Of a DNA stretch of 64,000 nt, positions 28,501 through 34,926 are shown in pieces. This stretch comes from an uncultured Ignavibacteria bacterium (GTDB lineage: Bacteria > Bacteroidota > Ignavibacteria > Tepidaquicellales > Tepidaquicellaceae). Location of the stretch: positions 13,009 through 77,008 of the forward strand of contig CALJIG010000056.1 in the NCBI GenBank assembly GCA_937974175.1, in the 5' to 3' direction. The position numbers were made by a program, and so were the translations under genes. Position 1 is the first letter of the stretch. Every line of letters starts with the position of its first letter. Below the pieces are notes generated by a model. It saw only the letters and a program-made list of their open reading frames with translations, searched no databases and had not been told where the DNA came from.

Positions 28501-29163
28501 ACTAATCTTGCAGGAATTCCATTCCCGAACTGGACACTTACTATTTCAGGACTCGAAAAGTTCCCACTGTTTGCTGAATTTGCGCAGTCAGTTACTTTAG
28601 ATAATAGTTTCCAGTCAGAGTACAGCGAAGGAACTACTTCAGATATATCAGATTACACAACTGTAACAAATCAGAGAGTTGTTCAGAGCTTCAGCCCGCT
28701 TATCGGTCTGAACTTCAATTTCAAGCAACTAATGGGCGGTAATTTTACTGCTAACTTTAAATACAATAAGGCTGTTTCTTATATTATAAATCCGCAGTCA
28801 AGCCTTATTCAGTCAACAAATACAAATGACTGGAGCATAAATGCAAATTATACAAAGTCAGGGTTCGATATTCCGCTGTTCGGATTATCTTTAAAGAATG
28901 ATATTTCATTTGCCCTGACGATTGCAAGAACGCTTAACGATCCGATAGACTATGTATATCCAAGAGGAGTAAGGGAAAAACGTCCGGGCGCAGGTTCAAG
29001 CCAGATGACAATAAATCCGTCTATTCAGTATAGTTTAAGCTCGAAAGTAACGATGCAGTTATTCTATAAATACATCAAAACTCAGCCGACGGAAAACACA
29101 GTTGCCATTACTCCAAGGACGTCAAACGAAGGCGGTTTGAATATTAAAATCACTATCCAGTAA
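22525..29163 (+). CDS. sprA: T9SS outer-membrane translocon protein SprA
   Basis: A 2212-residue protein matching SprA (Sov), the very large beta-barrel that forms the protein-conducting pore of the type IX secretion system. It starts at TTG 22525 with a signal peptide (residues ~1-31, ending A-H-A-Q). Family blocks include V-Q-V-T-A-R-G-K-V-G-D-K-L, W-N-T-T-R-T-F-D-F-E-N-Q, F-G-I-R-G-E-F-K-L-G-P-L and A-Y-V-D-D-M-E-G-S-K, with many alternating strands to the C terminus. Length is slightly below the ~2300-2400 of Flavobacterium homologues. It exports proteins bearing the type A sorting domain, four of which are encoded in this window. No other T9SS gene (gldK-N, porV, porU) is nearby. It is followed by a strong terminator. 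Confidence 0.95.
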   Translation: MKLKSNITFQSTLFLLAILVTFIASFGDAHAQGRRGKDIIIITGNPLDSSFTSVLDSVDKARQDSIRRLPVDSTARIKYFKYIAPYNYGTKPNTTLSPIILGGSSEIKYEVQFDSLNNVIIRETFNGEDIKAPLVMPIDAYLKLLSREKQRSIFSDIVNAKFQGNTQDDLSKLFEKITNITIPLPFKSETIFGPPTINLSINGIIDITASYQKISSEITSAVSPDNTQNNINFKQDVQVTARGKVGDKLSIDADWNTTRTFDFENQLKLRYDGYADEVIQKIEAGNVSLDTKNSLVQSSQALFGIRGEFKLGPLTLTTVISQKKSKQETKDFSGGATQQDFTINVYNYSDNHYFLDTAYRSNFTDYMADGFLEPGPNQDRQVSLDNFEVWVQTQNTTADRKNVSLIIDLPALQDIGGTYDTSYYRPIQTPGRRYFGIFRKLSPTEYTINTQAGFISLKTNVNENDYIGVTYKEIGTGRRFGTNSVEFTQDTLVLKMVKAGNISPSIDTLAWALKLKNIYRLPVSRVVEDGFEFKVSFVDPNNLTQSPSLPNGRQVLDVVGLDKFIGKGPQQGQDNSFDFLSGRTVNTETGDIIFPTLQPFLDPILAATNDTSLVFREIYTKLKSEASISPNNSKYIITGKARGESGVSSTVNLGFNVVEGSVIVKVGETPLTVNQDYVVDYTTGTVTIKNAAALASKDLKISYEQNELFSLASKTFIGARADYKISDKTTLGFTYVNLKQETLNDKVRIGEEPTNNSMFGVDFTTEIKSKLLTKFVNYLPGFNSKEESGFTFKGEFAMITGDPNTKKSNIPSDNNEAVAYVDDMEGSKKIISLGSNYTTWTVSSIPVNLKTPGITAIPDTLIPLYQSIRGRMRWYNIPNDVSIKDIYPLRDVAAGQDRITPFYITYNPNDRGQYNYNTLYNNKNNGTVADTMLPFKAQTFNGIMKYLNSTTTDLVSENINFIEFSMRVFSGTSLAGNTNAKLNIDLGIISEDAIPNGILNTEDKNNNGTLEVPPGTDEDVGLDMLIKADEIVRYPGLGTDPSLDDNGDGTSINYDIINGTENNRFYDGGNKPDTEDLNKNGTLDKTDAYRTYSVSLDTVNNTRIVGRGSNGWAQYRIPLSEFSDRINNAGLNNVQYVRIWVTGLSDTLRVALVDLNLVGNQWVKPNKDDTTYSISVVSIEENPQIYQSPVGGDILRQTVINQNSANTKSNESSLSIDVRNLSDNGLRKYARKDYGSAPLDLFNYKRMKLFVNGDPTFNYTNENIYDAAMVVRIGTDSNNYYEYRSPIRPDVRPGQPWNAQNEVTINFTDLAAIKLARDSTGISQAFPVPNGPPGSFYIIKGNPALNIIREIVLGVEKNRSSLNTSLTGSTWFNEIRLLKVNDDNGYAYNFSAGLKLSDLMLMNLNYSKVDPNFHAIDGRVGSRNTGQNWDLSATFNAHKLINNAFVSLFGSEKWANFINMPITFRHSENLVKPKYFPGTDVEVTTASDQKYQQVLSATGDENLARNQSENLIFESQTLGVQNSINISGMSFNIPIDNYFFKNILNRFQFNVNANLGDSRNETYASRSEFQLSGGVAFATDFGISDKLHLNLGKLLPFGEKFKEAKLYFFFPFIGLTPLFTSNFTAASDFSRTKNESQQRRLANPDAITRLFGANRSFGMDWKFIENWIVDLTGSYQFRAGSDLTGFETYLDSARTQRPTGEIVDDIFFNNGFINFGKDLTYTQSVLVHPKFNFPVIDKFLTFNLDYSVTYGWTDPNTTTNLGYNVGFQNSVTSGATVKLSELFSIFKKSDTPPGTNPTGEEDKFRNKLYKRNSYLRSDSTSSGKTDPAELLKVFKTFLPENITVSVTQSNQVFNTNISGRPGFANFWLYPTANEQYGPSRSYQLGLGRDPGLRTANVNNLTDAFNLNNDLQFSTTISPIFPEAVRMGVTFKTSWGNNTTRLFNTDSVGIDNRTASISNLRTKAISTFFVGDVEKFTIEGDSTSGRFFADAVKTNLAGIPFPNWTLTISGLEKFPLFAEFAQSVTLDNSFQSEYSEGTTSDISDYTTVTNQRVVQSFSPLIGLNFNFKQLMGGNFTANFKYNKAVSYIINPQSSLIQSTNTNDWSINANYTKSGFDIPLFGLSLKNDISFALTIARTLNDPIDYVYPRGVREKRPGAGSSQMTINPSIQYSLSSKVTMQLFYKYIKTQPTENTVAITPRTSNEGGLNIKITIQ

Positions 29164-29220
29164 AGCATTGTAACTACTTTAAATTTAAGATAGTTATGCA
29201 TTAAGACGTAAAACAATTTT

Positions 29221-29240
29221 GGGGCGAAAGCCCCATTTTT
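29221..29240 (+). terminator. sprA intrinsic terminator
   Basis: GGGGC (29221-29225), a GAAA tetraloop and GCCCC (29230-29234) are followed by ATTTTTATTTT, 57 bases after the sprA stop. Confidence 0.9.
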
Positions 29241-29258
29241 ATTTTGTACAAATCTAGT

Positions 29259-29297
29259 AAAAAAAAAAAGGAAGACCTCTTCCGAAATCTTCCTTTT
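29259..29297 (-). terminator. Terminator of the nucleoside salvage operon
   Basis: Read on the minus strand, AAAAGGAAGA pairs with TCTTCCTTTT (29266-29275 with 29288-29297) and runs into a long T-tract (the A-run 29259-29269). Between it and the stop at 29340 are short imperfect direct repeats of the type TACTTTATACTTACTAC. Confidence 0.82.
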
Positions 29298-29339
29298 ATA
29301 CTTTATACTTACTACTTTATACTTACTACTTACTACTTC

Positions 29340-30380
29340 TTACTTATCAGAAACTTTTATCTCGCCGCTGATAATTTTTGCTCTAACTTCTTCAACTTTT
29401 TTATGTATATCTTCAGGAATCAAATTTTTATTTGTTGCGTCATAAACGTAATCAACGCCTTTCTCTTTAAGCCCTAATGTCTTTGCGCCGCGTTCGAATT
29501 TATTTTCGCGAAGCTCCTTTATTGCTGTATAAACTGCTTCATCAACCATCTTTACCATGCTTGTTAAAACGTATCCCGGAGCTTCTTTTGACTGGTCAAG
29601 GTCAACACCGATAGCCAGTTTCTTCTTTTCTCTTGCTGCTTCAAATAATCCTAAGCCCGATAATCCCGAGGCATGATAAATAATATCTGCGCCTTTATCG
29701 TACTGGCTTAAGCAGATTTCTTTTCCTTTGCCCGGATTTTTAAATCCGTCAGGGTTAACGCTTACATACGCAGAATAAATTTCGCAGTTCGGATTGCCGT
29801 ACTTCACGCCCTGCTTAAAGCCTGCTTCAAATTTTCTTATTAAGGCAGATTCCATCCCGCCTAAAAATCCAACTTTATTTGTCTTTGTAGTCAATGCTGC
29901 TAAGTAGCCGACAAGGAACGAACCTTCTTCTTCTTTAAACTCAAGCGCCTGAAGATTTGCCGGTATCATTGTCTTTTCATCTATGGAATAATCCACGCAT
30001 GCAAATTTTTTATCCGTGAACTCAGTAGCAACTTTTGTAATATCTTCAGTGAAAATAAATCCGACACCGAACACAATTGAAATGCCCTGCTTGAATGCAA
30101 GCTTTCTCAAAGCTGCTTCTCTGTCAGAACCGTCACCCGGATCGATAACTTCGAAGTCGATGCCCATATCTTTTTTAGCCCGTTCAAGTCCGTTATACGC
30201 TGCATCATTAAAAGATTTATCGCCGCGTCCGCCGACATCGAATACAAGTCCCGCCTTTATAGGTGCGTCTTTCGGTACATCCGATTTATCTTTTTCCGAG
30301 CAGCCGTTGAAGGTAGCCAGAAAAATTATTGCCGGAATAAGTGCAAGTGAGAAGAGAAATAGTCCGAGAGATTTTTTCAT
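29340..30380 (-). CDS. BMP-family nucleoside-binding lipoprotein (PnrA/TmpC-like)
   Basis: A 346-residue lipoprotein (lipobox F-N-G-C, Cys27) of the basic membrane protein family, whose studied members (PnrA/TmpC, BmpA) bind purine and other nucleosides and feed an ABC transporter. Family features include A-G-L-V-F-D-V-G-G-R-G-D-K-S-F-N-D-A-A near the mature start, F-K-E-E-E-G-S-F-L-V-G-Y-L-A-A, K-V-G-F-L-G-G-M and A-I-G-V-D-L-D-Q-S. It is the last gene of a minus-strand run cdd-tdk-BMP; the neighbours salvage nucleosides, which fits a nucleoside ligand. No permease or ATPase gene is adjacent, so the transporter is encoded elsewhere. ATG start. A hairpin terminator follows. Confidence 0.9.
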   Translation of the reverse strand: MKKSLGLFLFSLALIPAIIFLATFNGCSEKDKSDVPKDAPIKAGLVFDVGGRGDKSFNDAAYNGLERAKKDMGIDFEVIDPGDGSDREAALRKLAFKQGISIVFGVGFIFTEDITKVATEFTDKKFACVDYSIDEKTMIPANLQALEFKEEEGSFLVGYLAALTTKTNKVGFLGGMESALIRKFEAGFKQGVKYGNPNCEIYSAYVSVNPDGFKNPGKGKEICLSQYDKGADIIYHASGLSGLGLFEAAREKKKLAIGVDLDQSKEAPGYVLTSMVKMVDEAVYTAIKELRENKFERGAKTLGLKEKGVDYVYDATNKNLIPEDIHKKVEEVRAKIISGEIKVSDK

Positions 30381-30431
30381 AGATTGAATTTATTTTGCAA
30401 ATTTATTTATAAAAAACTTTTTATAAAAATT

Positions 30432-31007
30432 TTATTCGTTCGGGATAGTATGGTGAAGCCTGCACCGCGCCTCGTAATGGTCTTTTGCGCCGACAAGCAC
30501 TTTATCACTGCTGGCTGTATTTCGCTGAGTTCTGTTTGCAGGCGCTCCGCATATCACGCAGATAGCCATTGCCTTGGTAACGTACTCTGCCACTGCAAGC
30601 AGCTTCGGCATAGGGTCGAAAGGCTGCGCGCGGTAATCCTGGTCAAGCCCGGCAACAATTACGCGCTTGCCCGAGTCTGCTAACCGCTGGCAAACGTCAA
30701 CAAGATTCTCATCAAAGAACTGCGCTTCATCTATGCCTATTACTTCGTAGTCAAAACTTTTTTCAAGTATCTCTTCTGCGTTCTCTATCATTTCAGAAGG
30801 GTAGGACTGCTCGCTGTGCGAAACGATTTCTTCATTGCTGTAGCGAGTATCTATCTTTGGTTTAAAAACTTTTACCCGCTGCCTTGCAATTTCTGCGCGG
30901 CGTATTCTTCTTATAAGCTCTTCTGTTTTGCCCGAAAACATGCTTCCGCATACAACTTCAATGTGTCCGCTTTTTTTAAACGTGCGGATTTGTAAAGATT
31001 CGTTCAA
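30432..31007 (-). CDS. tdk: Thymidine kinase
   Basis: A 191-residue type II thymidine kinase that phosphorylates thymidine to dTMP with ATP. The P-loop G-S-M-F-S-G-K-T is at residues 21-28, the Walker B/lasso lead D-E-A-Q-F-F near 95, and the structural zinc is bound by C-V-I-C (near 150) and a further C near the C terminus (Y-E-A-R-C). Full length for the family. The start is TTG at 31007, giving a 12-residue lead before the P-loop strand. It lies 27 bases after cdd and 51 before the BMP-type binding protein, forming a small pyrimidine/nucleoside salvage operon. Confidence 0.94.
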   Translation of the reverse strand: MNESLQIRTFKKSGHIEVVCGSMFSGKTEELIRRIRRAEIARQRVKVFKPKIDTRYSNEEIVSHSEQSYPSEMIENAEEILEKSFDYEVIGIDEAQFFDENLVDVCQRLADSGKRVIVAGLDQDYRAQPFDPMPKLLAVAEYVTKAMAICVICGAPANRTQRNTASSDKVLVGAKDHYEARCRLHHTIPNE

Positions 31008-31034
31008 AGTAATTTATCCGGTTAAAAATTAAAA

Positions 31035-31448
31035 TTATTTTAAAGTAAAACTATAGGGAAGTAAATCTTTTAGTTTATGAACTTCGTACTTCTCAGGTGA
31101 AATCGCCAGTATAACAGTAAGCTGCGGATTGAATTCAACCATGAACTGCCTGCACACTCCGCACGGAAAAACAAATTCATCGTACGATGATGTTATAGCA
31201 ATTGCGCGCAAATCTTTTTCGCCTTCTGATAGCGCCTTTGTAAATGCAACTCTCTCTGCGCATATAGTGGCAGGGAACGATGCATTTTCAATGTTAGTAC
31301 CTGTGTAAATTTTGCCGCTGCCGGCTAAAACTGCTGCGCCGACTTTGAAGTTTGAGTAGGGGGAGTACGAGTGTTTTCTTACTGCCAATGCCTCTTCAAT
31401 CAGCTTTGTGTAGTACGGCGTGATGTCTGTAATGTTCTCTTTTGTCAA
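31035..31448 (-). CDS. cdd: Cytidine deaminase
   Basis: A 137-residue homotetrameric-type cytidine deaminase that hydrolyses cytidine/deoxycytidine to uridine/deoxyuridine. The Y-S-P-Y-S-N-F-K-V-G-A-A block binds the nucleoside. Zinc and catalysis come from C-A-E-R (Cys and proton-shuttle Glu) and P-C-G-V-C-R-Q (two Cys). Length is normal for the small class. Starts at a TTG at 31448. It is the first gene of the cdd-tdk-BMP operon, and the repeat-rich gap 31449-32190 lies upstream, so the operon promoter must be at the right end of the gene. Confidence 0.94.
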   Translation of the reverse strand: MTKENITDITPYYTKLIEEALAVRKHSYSPYSNFKVGAAVLAGSGKIYTGTNIENASFPATICAERVAFTKALSEGEKDLRAIAITSSYDEFVFPCGVCRQFMVEFNPQLTVILAISPEKYEVHKLKDLLPYSFTLK

Positions 31449-31561
31449 ATTATAGTCTTATAATTGATAATATATTTATTTCTTTTCTGATTGTCAGTAC
31501 AAATAGGATTTAAGATTTATTTCAGTTTCAAGTTTTAAATTACGAGTTTCAAATTATTTTT

Positions 31562-32067
31562 AAAAAAGTCGGAAAAAAGTCGGATTCTTTTAATTTCAAA
31601 CTTTAGATTTCAAATTTCAAATTTTGATGAATAATTGTCGGGTTTTGAAAATTCGGTATTGATTTTTCAATACTCGCAATTTTGTTTTTTCAAAAAAGTC
31701 GGGAAATAGTCGGATTTTCTGTTTCCGCCAAGGCGGATTAATTCCTAATTGTTAATTGAAAAAAAGTCGGGTTTTGGTCGGGTTTTATTTTTCTCATCAT
31801 TGTAAAAACAATTCGCCGAGGCGAACCTTTGGTACCGAAAATTCTGAATTTTAAAAAAGTCGGAAAAAAGTCGGGTTTTATTTTCAGTAGTCCTGACAGG
31901 TTTTTAATCCTGTCAGGTCGCTTCTGTAGTTCCAAGTTAACCTGACAGGATCTTCGAACCTGTCAGGTTTCTATTATTCCAAAAAATCGGAAAAAAGTTG
32001 GATTTTATTTTGCTGTTCATTGCTAATTATTAATTGTCAATTGAAAAAAGTCGGATTTTGGTCGGGT
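31562..32067. repeat. Array of six GTCGG-N6-GTCGG pairs in A/T tracts
   Basis: Pairs start at 31568/31579, 31698/31709, 31766/31777, 31859/31870, 31986/31997 (variants ATCGG/GTTGG) and 32050/32061. In every pair the two copies are exactly 11 bases apart. Each is preceded by 5-6 A and followed by T-rich sequence; a lone GTCGG is at 31637. Spacing between pairs varies (64-130 bases), so this is not a simple tandem duplication. All six are in the same orientation. Confidence 0.85.
31892..31967. repeat. Two CCTGACAGG...CCTGTCAGG palindromes
   Basis: CCTGACAGG 31892-31900 pairs with CCTGTCAGG 31909-31917, and a second copy lies at 31941-31967 with a different loop. Same dispersed family as 18703 and 37275. 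Confidence 0.78.
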
Positions 32068-32222
32068 TATTATGTAAAGTTGAACATATACCTAAACCTC
32101 ACTCGCTCCCCAATAATATAGACAGAAATGAGTTATAAAAAAAGAAGAGCTTACTTATTACTACTAATAGGTAAATAATTGTAGAAATTACTTGACACGA
32201 TATTTATTCCATGGTTTCCCGC

Positions 32223-32246
32223 CGTTGTTGGTCTCCCGACCAACAA
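32223..32246. repeat. Perfect hairpin GTTGTTGGTC
   Basis: GTTGTTGGTC, a TCCC loop, then GACCAACAAC, a perfect 10-bp stem just left of the 32257 repeat. Confidence 0.7.
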
Positions 32247-32256
32247 CCACAACGCT

Positions 32257-32296
32257 TGTCATCCCTGCCCCGCATCAAGTACGGGATAAACTCCGG
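32257..32296 (+). repeat. Outer inverted repeat, left copy
   Basis: A 40-base sequence starting TGTCATCCCTGCCCCGCATC and ending GATAAACTCCGG. The reverse complement of 34777-34816 matches it at 36 of 40 positions by eye. It contains its own small palindromes (CCGCATCAAGTACGG). Confidence 0.82.
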
Positions 32297-32318
32297 CAGG
32301 GATCCAGTCTTTCACAAA

Positions 32319-32380
32319 CACCCCTCCCGACTTCGTCGGACTCCCCTCTCCCGCTAAAGCTGGACTTACGAAGGGGAGAG
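32319..32380. repeat. Palindromic element of the CCCCTCCCGACTTCGTCGG type
   Basis: It contains CCCGACTTCGTCGG and CCCCTCTCCCGCTAAAGC, matching in inverse sense the element at 4977-5020 and resembling 18805-18875. It has been inserted next to the outer repeat of the OLD cassette. Confidence 0.65.
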
Positions 32381-32451
32381 TTTGGTTTTAGGAGCGCAAA
32401 GAATTCAGTAACCCCATCCTTTAGGATGGGGTACAAATACACACCCAATAT

Positions 32452-32491
32452 CTTCCCCCTCCTTTATAAGGAGGGGGGCTGGGGGAGGTTT
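32452..32491 (+). repeat. REP-like element, forward copy (inner left boundary)
   Basis: CTTCCCCCTCCTTTATAAGG, then AGGGGGGCTGGGGGAGGTTT. It is the near-perfect reverse complement of 34623-34660. It lies 62 bases upstream of the OLD-family gene. Confidence 0.88.
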
Positions 32492-32553
32492 AAAGAATAG
32501 CCTGTCTTGTTAAATTCCATTATTTTATAGAATAAATAATAAACCCCATACTT

Positions 32554-34623
32554 ATGTATATACAGTTTTATAAAACAGGTGATAATTTAGAATTACCAAA
32601 AAAATACTATTTTGAAAAGAAAGATTATAAATTTATTGGTCCTATTAGTTCTTTAAACATATTTATTGGTCCGAATAATTCTGGAAAAAGTAGGTTTATG
32701 AGGGAATTAATGAAAATGGATGAAATATATTTTAGTATTGAGAGAAATATTTTTAAAGATAGTTTGATTTTACGAGCTTCGCTTAAAGCTTTTCTAAAAG
32801 TCTTAAATCAGGCACAGCAGAAACCACTTCTTCAACAGTATAATCAAGTAGCTGAATCGGAAGAAGATAAAAATTTAATGAAGGGTATAAAGCATGATGA
32901 ATTTCCGAGAACTCTTAATTCAAGATTTTCCTTTGATGAATCTTATTTTTTAGCAATTGATAATACTTTAAATTCTTTTTTAATGAACTGTGGTAATTTT
33001 GAATTTGTAGAGTCATTTCTTGAAGGCATGCGTGTTTTTCTTAAAGAAATAAGTTTTTTGCTAAGAGGGGTTGAAATGCAACGTGTTACGGGATCTCAAG
33101 AAACAGGTTTCAGGTTTAGATTTTATAACCTTTTGTTTTTTAGTAAAGAGGCATATATAAATCTTAAAAAAGTACAAGAAGACTGTATTAATCTTAGCTC
33201 AAACAAGTATTTTTCAACAAAACTTAAAGATAAAATTTATATACCTGTCCTTCGCTCAAGTCATAATTTATACAATAAAGATTATGAAAAAATTATGGAT
33301 AATTTATTTGATCATACAATAGAAAAAAATTATTGTTTAGATGATCAAAAACTTGGGATTAAAATTTTTAGTGGGTTATCGCTGTATGATTCTGTTTTTC
33401 ATCTCCATAACAATGCAGATGAATTTAATAATAGACTTCAAGATTTCGAGCATTTTTTAAGTGAAACTTTTTTTGAAACGAAGAAAGTGAAAATTATTCC
33501 TTATGTTTTTTCAGAGAAATATAATAATACTAAATATAGAGATAATACACTGTTGTTAATTGTGGATAATATTGAAAGAGAAATTCATAATTGGGGAGAT
33601 GGATTAAATAGTATTATTATATTAATGTATATTCTTTTCACTGTTGATGATAATTCTTGGGTGTTTATAGAAGAACCAGAGAATAGTTTGCATCCAGCAT
33701 TTCAGAGAGTATTTATTGAAACTATTATCAATCATAAAATACTCTTGAAGAAAAAATTAAAGTTATTTATAACTACTCATTCTAATCATCTTTTGGATTT
33801 GTCAATGGAAGATTCCAATAAAACATCGTTGTTCATTTTTAACAAAATAGTAAAAGGTAGTGACGAAGAGTTTATGGTTCAGAATGTTAGCAAAAATGAT
33901 TTAAGAATTTTAAATATATTGGGAATTAATAATTCATCTATTTTTTTAGCTAACTGTAGTATTTGGGTTGAAGGAATTACTGACAGGAAATATTTAAAAG
34001 TTTACTTACATTCATATATGGAATCTGATGAATTTAAAAAGAAAAATAAGAAAAAATACTTAGAAGATATTCACTATTGTTTTTTTGAATATGCTGGCTC
34101 TAACCTATCACACTATATTTTTACAAGTGGTGAAATAGATGCTTTAGAAGATACATTCACTAATGAAAAAATAAAAGCAAAATTTCTTGCGAATAGAATT
34201 TTTCTTCTTGCAGATAGAGACAAAAAAAAGAACAAGAAACATATAAAGTTATTTGAACAAGAAAATGTTCATTTTGAATACAAAATGACACCTGGTCTTG
34301 AAGTTGAAAATTTAGTTTCTGCAGTTATCCTTAAAAAGATATTACCTGATTTAAGTAAGAAATTAACTTTGAACGATATAAATGGAAAAAAAATACAGGA
34401 TGCAGACTATAAATTAAAAGGATTAGGAAAATACTTACAAGACTTGTTTAAAGATAAAAAAATAAAATTTGCTTCAAAATCTGGAACTTTAAGAGATAGT
34501 TATAAACAAAAGTTATCTAATTTAGTATCTGAAAAAACGAATTGGGAAAACATGAGCAAAGACGCACAAAAACTAATTAGAGAAATTTATAATTTCATTG
34601 ATAAACAAAACAGTAAACTTTAA
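32554..34623 (+). CDS. OLD-family-like ATPase with Toprim domain, solitary
   Basis: A 689-residue AAA/ABC-type ATPase. Walker A is G-P-N-N-S-G-K-S at residues 39-46; W-G-D-G-L-N-S near 350 sits where the signature motif belongs; Walker B is V-F-I-E-E-P-E-N-S-L-H-P near 370, followed by the H-loop T-T-H-S-N-H-L. A Toprim-like nuclease domain begins at V-E-G-I-T-D-R-K-Y (near 475) and continues with L-L-A-D-R-D near 553. This architecture is that of OLD-type nucleases, several of which act in phage defence (class 1 single-gene OLD; GajA of Gabija). No UvrD-like helicase is adjacent, so it is not Gabija. Base composition is markedly AT-rich. It lies inside two nested inverted repeats and its TAA stop is in the right-hand element. 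Defence role is inferred from family and context. Confidence 0.85.
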   Translation: MYIQFYKTGDNLELPKKYYFEKKDYKFIGPISSLNIFIGPNNSGKSRFMRELMKMDEIYFSIERNIFKDSLILRASLKAFLKVLNQAQQKPLLQQYNQVAESEEDKNLMKGIKHDEFPRTLNSRFSFDESYFLAIDNTLNSFLMNCGNFEFVESFLEGMRVFLKEISFLLRGVEMQRVTGSQETGFRFRFYNLLFFSKEAYINLKKVQEDCINLSSNKYFSTKLKDKIYIPVLRSSHNLYNKDYEKIMDNLFDHTIEKNYCLDDQKLGIKIFSGLSLYDSVFHLHNNADEFNNRLQDFEHFLSETFFETKKVKIIPYVFSEKYNNTKYRDNTLLLIVDNIEREIHNWGDGLNSIIILMYILFTVDDNSWVFIEEPENSLHPAFQRVFIETIINHKILLKKKLKLFITTHSNHLLDLSMEDSNKTSLFIFNKIVKGSDEEFMVQNVSKNDLRILNILGINNSSIFLANCSIWVEGITDRKYLKVYLHSYMESDEFKKKNKKKYLEDIHYCFFEYAGSNLSHYIFTSGEIDALEDTFTNEKIKAKFLANRIFLLADRDKKKNKKHIKLFEQENVHFEYKMTPGLEVENLVSAVILKKILPDLSKKLTLNDINGKKIQDADYKLKGLGKYLQDLFKDKKIKFASKSGTLRDSYKQKLSNLVSEKTNWENMSKDAQKLIREIYNFIDKQNSKL

Positions 34624-34660
34624 ACCTCCCCCTACCCCCTCCTTATAAAGGAGGGGGAAG
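34622..34660 (-). repeat. REP-like element, reverse copy (inner right boundary)
   Basis: AAACCTCCCCCTACCCCCTC then CTTATAAAGGAGGGGGAAG. The stop codon of the OLD-family gene (34621-34623) overlaps its first bases. Confidence 0.88.
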
Positions 34661-34679
34661 ACACTCGGTTTTATAATGT

Positions 34680-34699
34680 CCCCACGCTAAAGCGTGGGG
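34680..34699. repeat. Perfect 9-bp palindrome
   Basis: CCCCACGCT, AA, AGCGTGGGG: a perfect 9-bp stem with a 2-base centre, between the inner and outer right-hand repeats of the OLD cassette. Confidence 0.7.
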
Positions 34700-34776
34700 T
34701 TATTGTCTAGCTATTCCTTTTATAGTTTTTTCTTTGCGGTTAGATTTTTTGATTTGATGACCCGGAGGGTGCCCCG

Positions 34777-34816
34777 CCGGAGTTTATCCCGCACTTGATG
34801 CGGGACGGGAATGACA
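34777..34816 (-). repeat. Outer inverted repeat, right copy
   Basis: Starts CCGGAGTTTATCCCGCACTT and ends GGAATGACA; it is the inverted partner of 32257-32296. Together with the inner pair it gives nested inverted repeats around the OLD-family gene. Just beyond are the direct repeats GTGTTCTCTGTG (34830-34866). Confidence 0.82.
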
Positions 34817-34926
34817 GAATAGTTTTCCTCCGTGTTCTCTGTGTAAATTCTCTGTGTTCTCTGTGGTTAAGCATAATCACAAATTATGAACTTTAAACCC
34901 TCCTATTTTCCTTGTAAATTGTAGTA

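Larger units (their letters stand above)
31449..32191. other. 743-bp non-coding region full of short repeats
   Basis: No credible gene. It contains the GTCGG pair array (31568-32065), two CCTGACAGG palindromes (31892-31917, 31941-31967), and scraps such as ATTTCAAATTTCAAATTT and TAATTGTTAATTG. Open frames here have no coding character. Confidence 0.7.

Noticed and set aside
31738..31935. 65-codon minus-strand open frame
   Set aside because: Composed of the GTCGG pair array and a palindrome; the frame is an accident of repeats.
31562..32067. CRISPR array
   Set aside because: Repeats are too short (5 bases in pairs), distances irregular, no cas genes in the window.
32192..32500. 102-codon plus-strand open frame
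   Set aside because: Entirely made of palindromic intergenic elements (outer repeat, CCCCTCCCGAC element, REP-like element); Pro/Leu-rich translation is typical of such repeats.
32554..34623. Gabija (GajA) system
   Set aside because: GajA requires a neighbouring UvrD-like GajB; the adjacent genes are a glycosyltransferase to the right and repeat DNA then cdd to the left.
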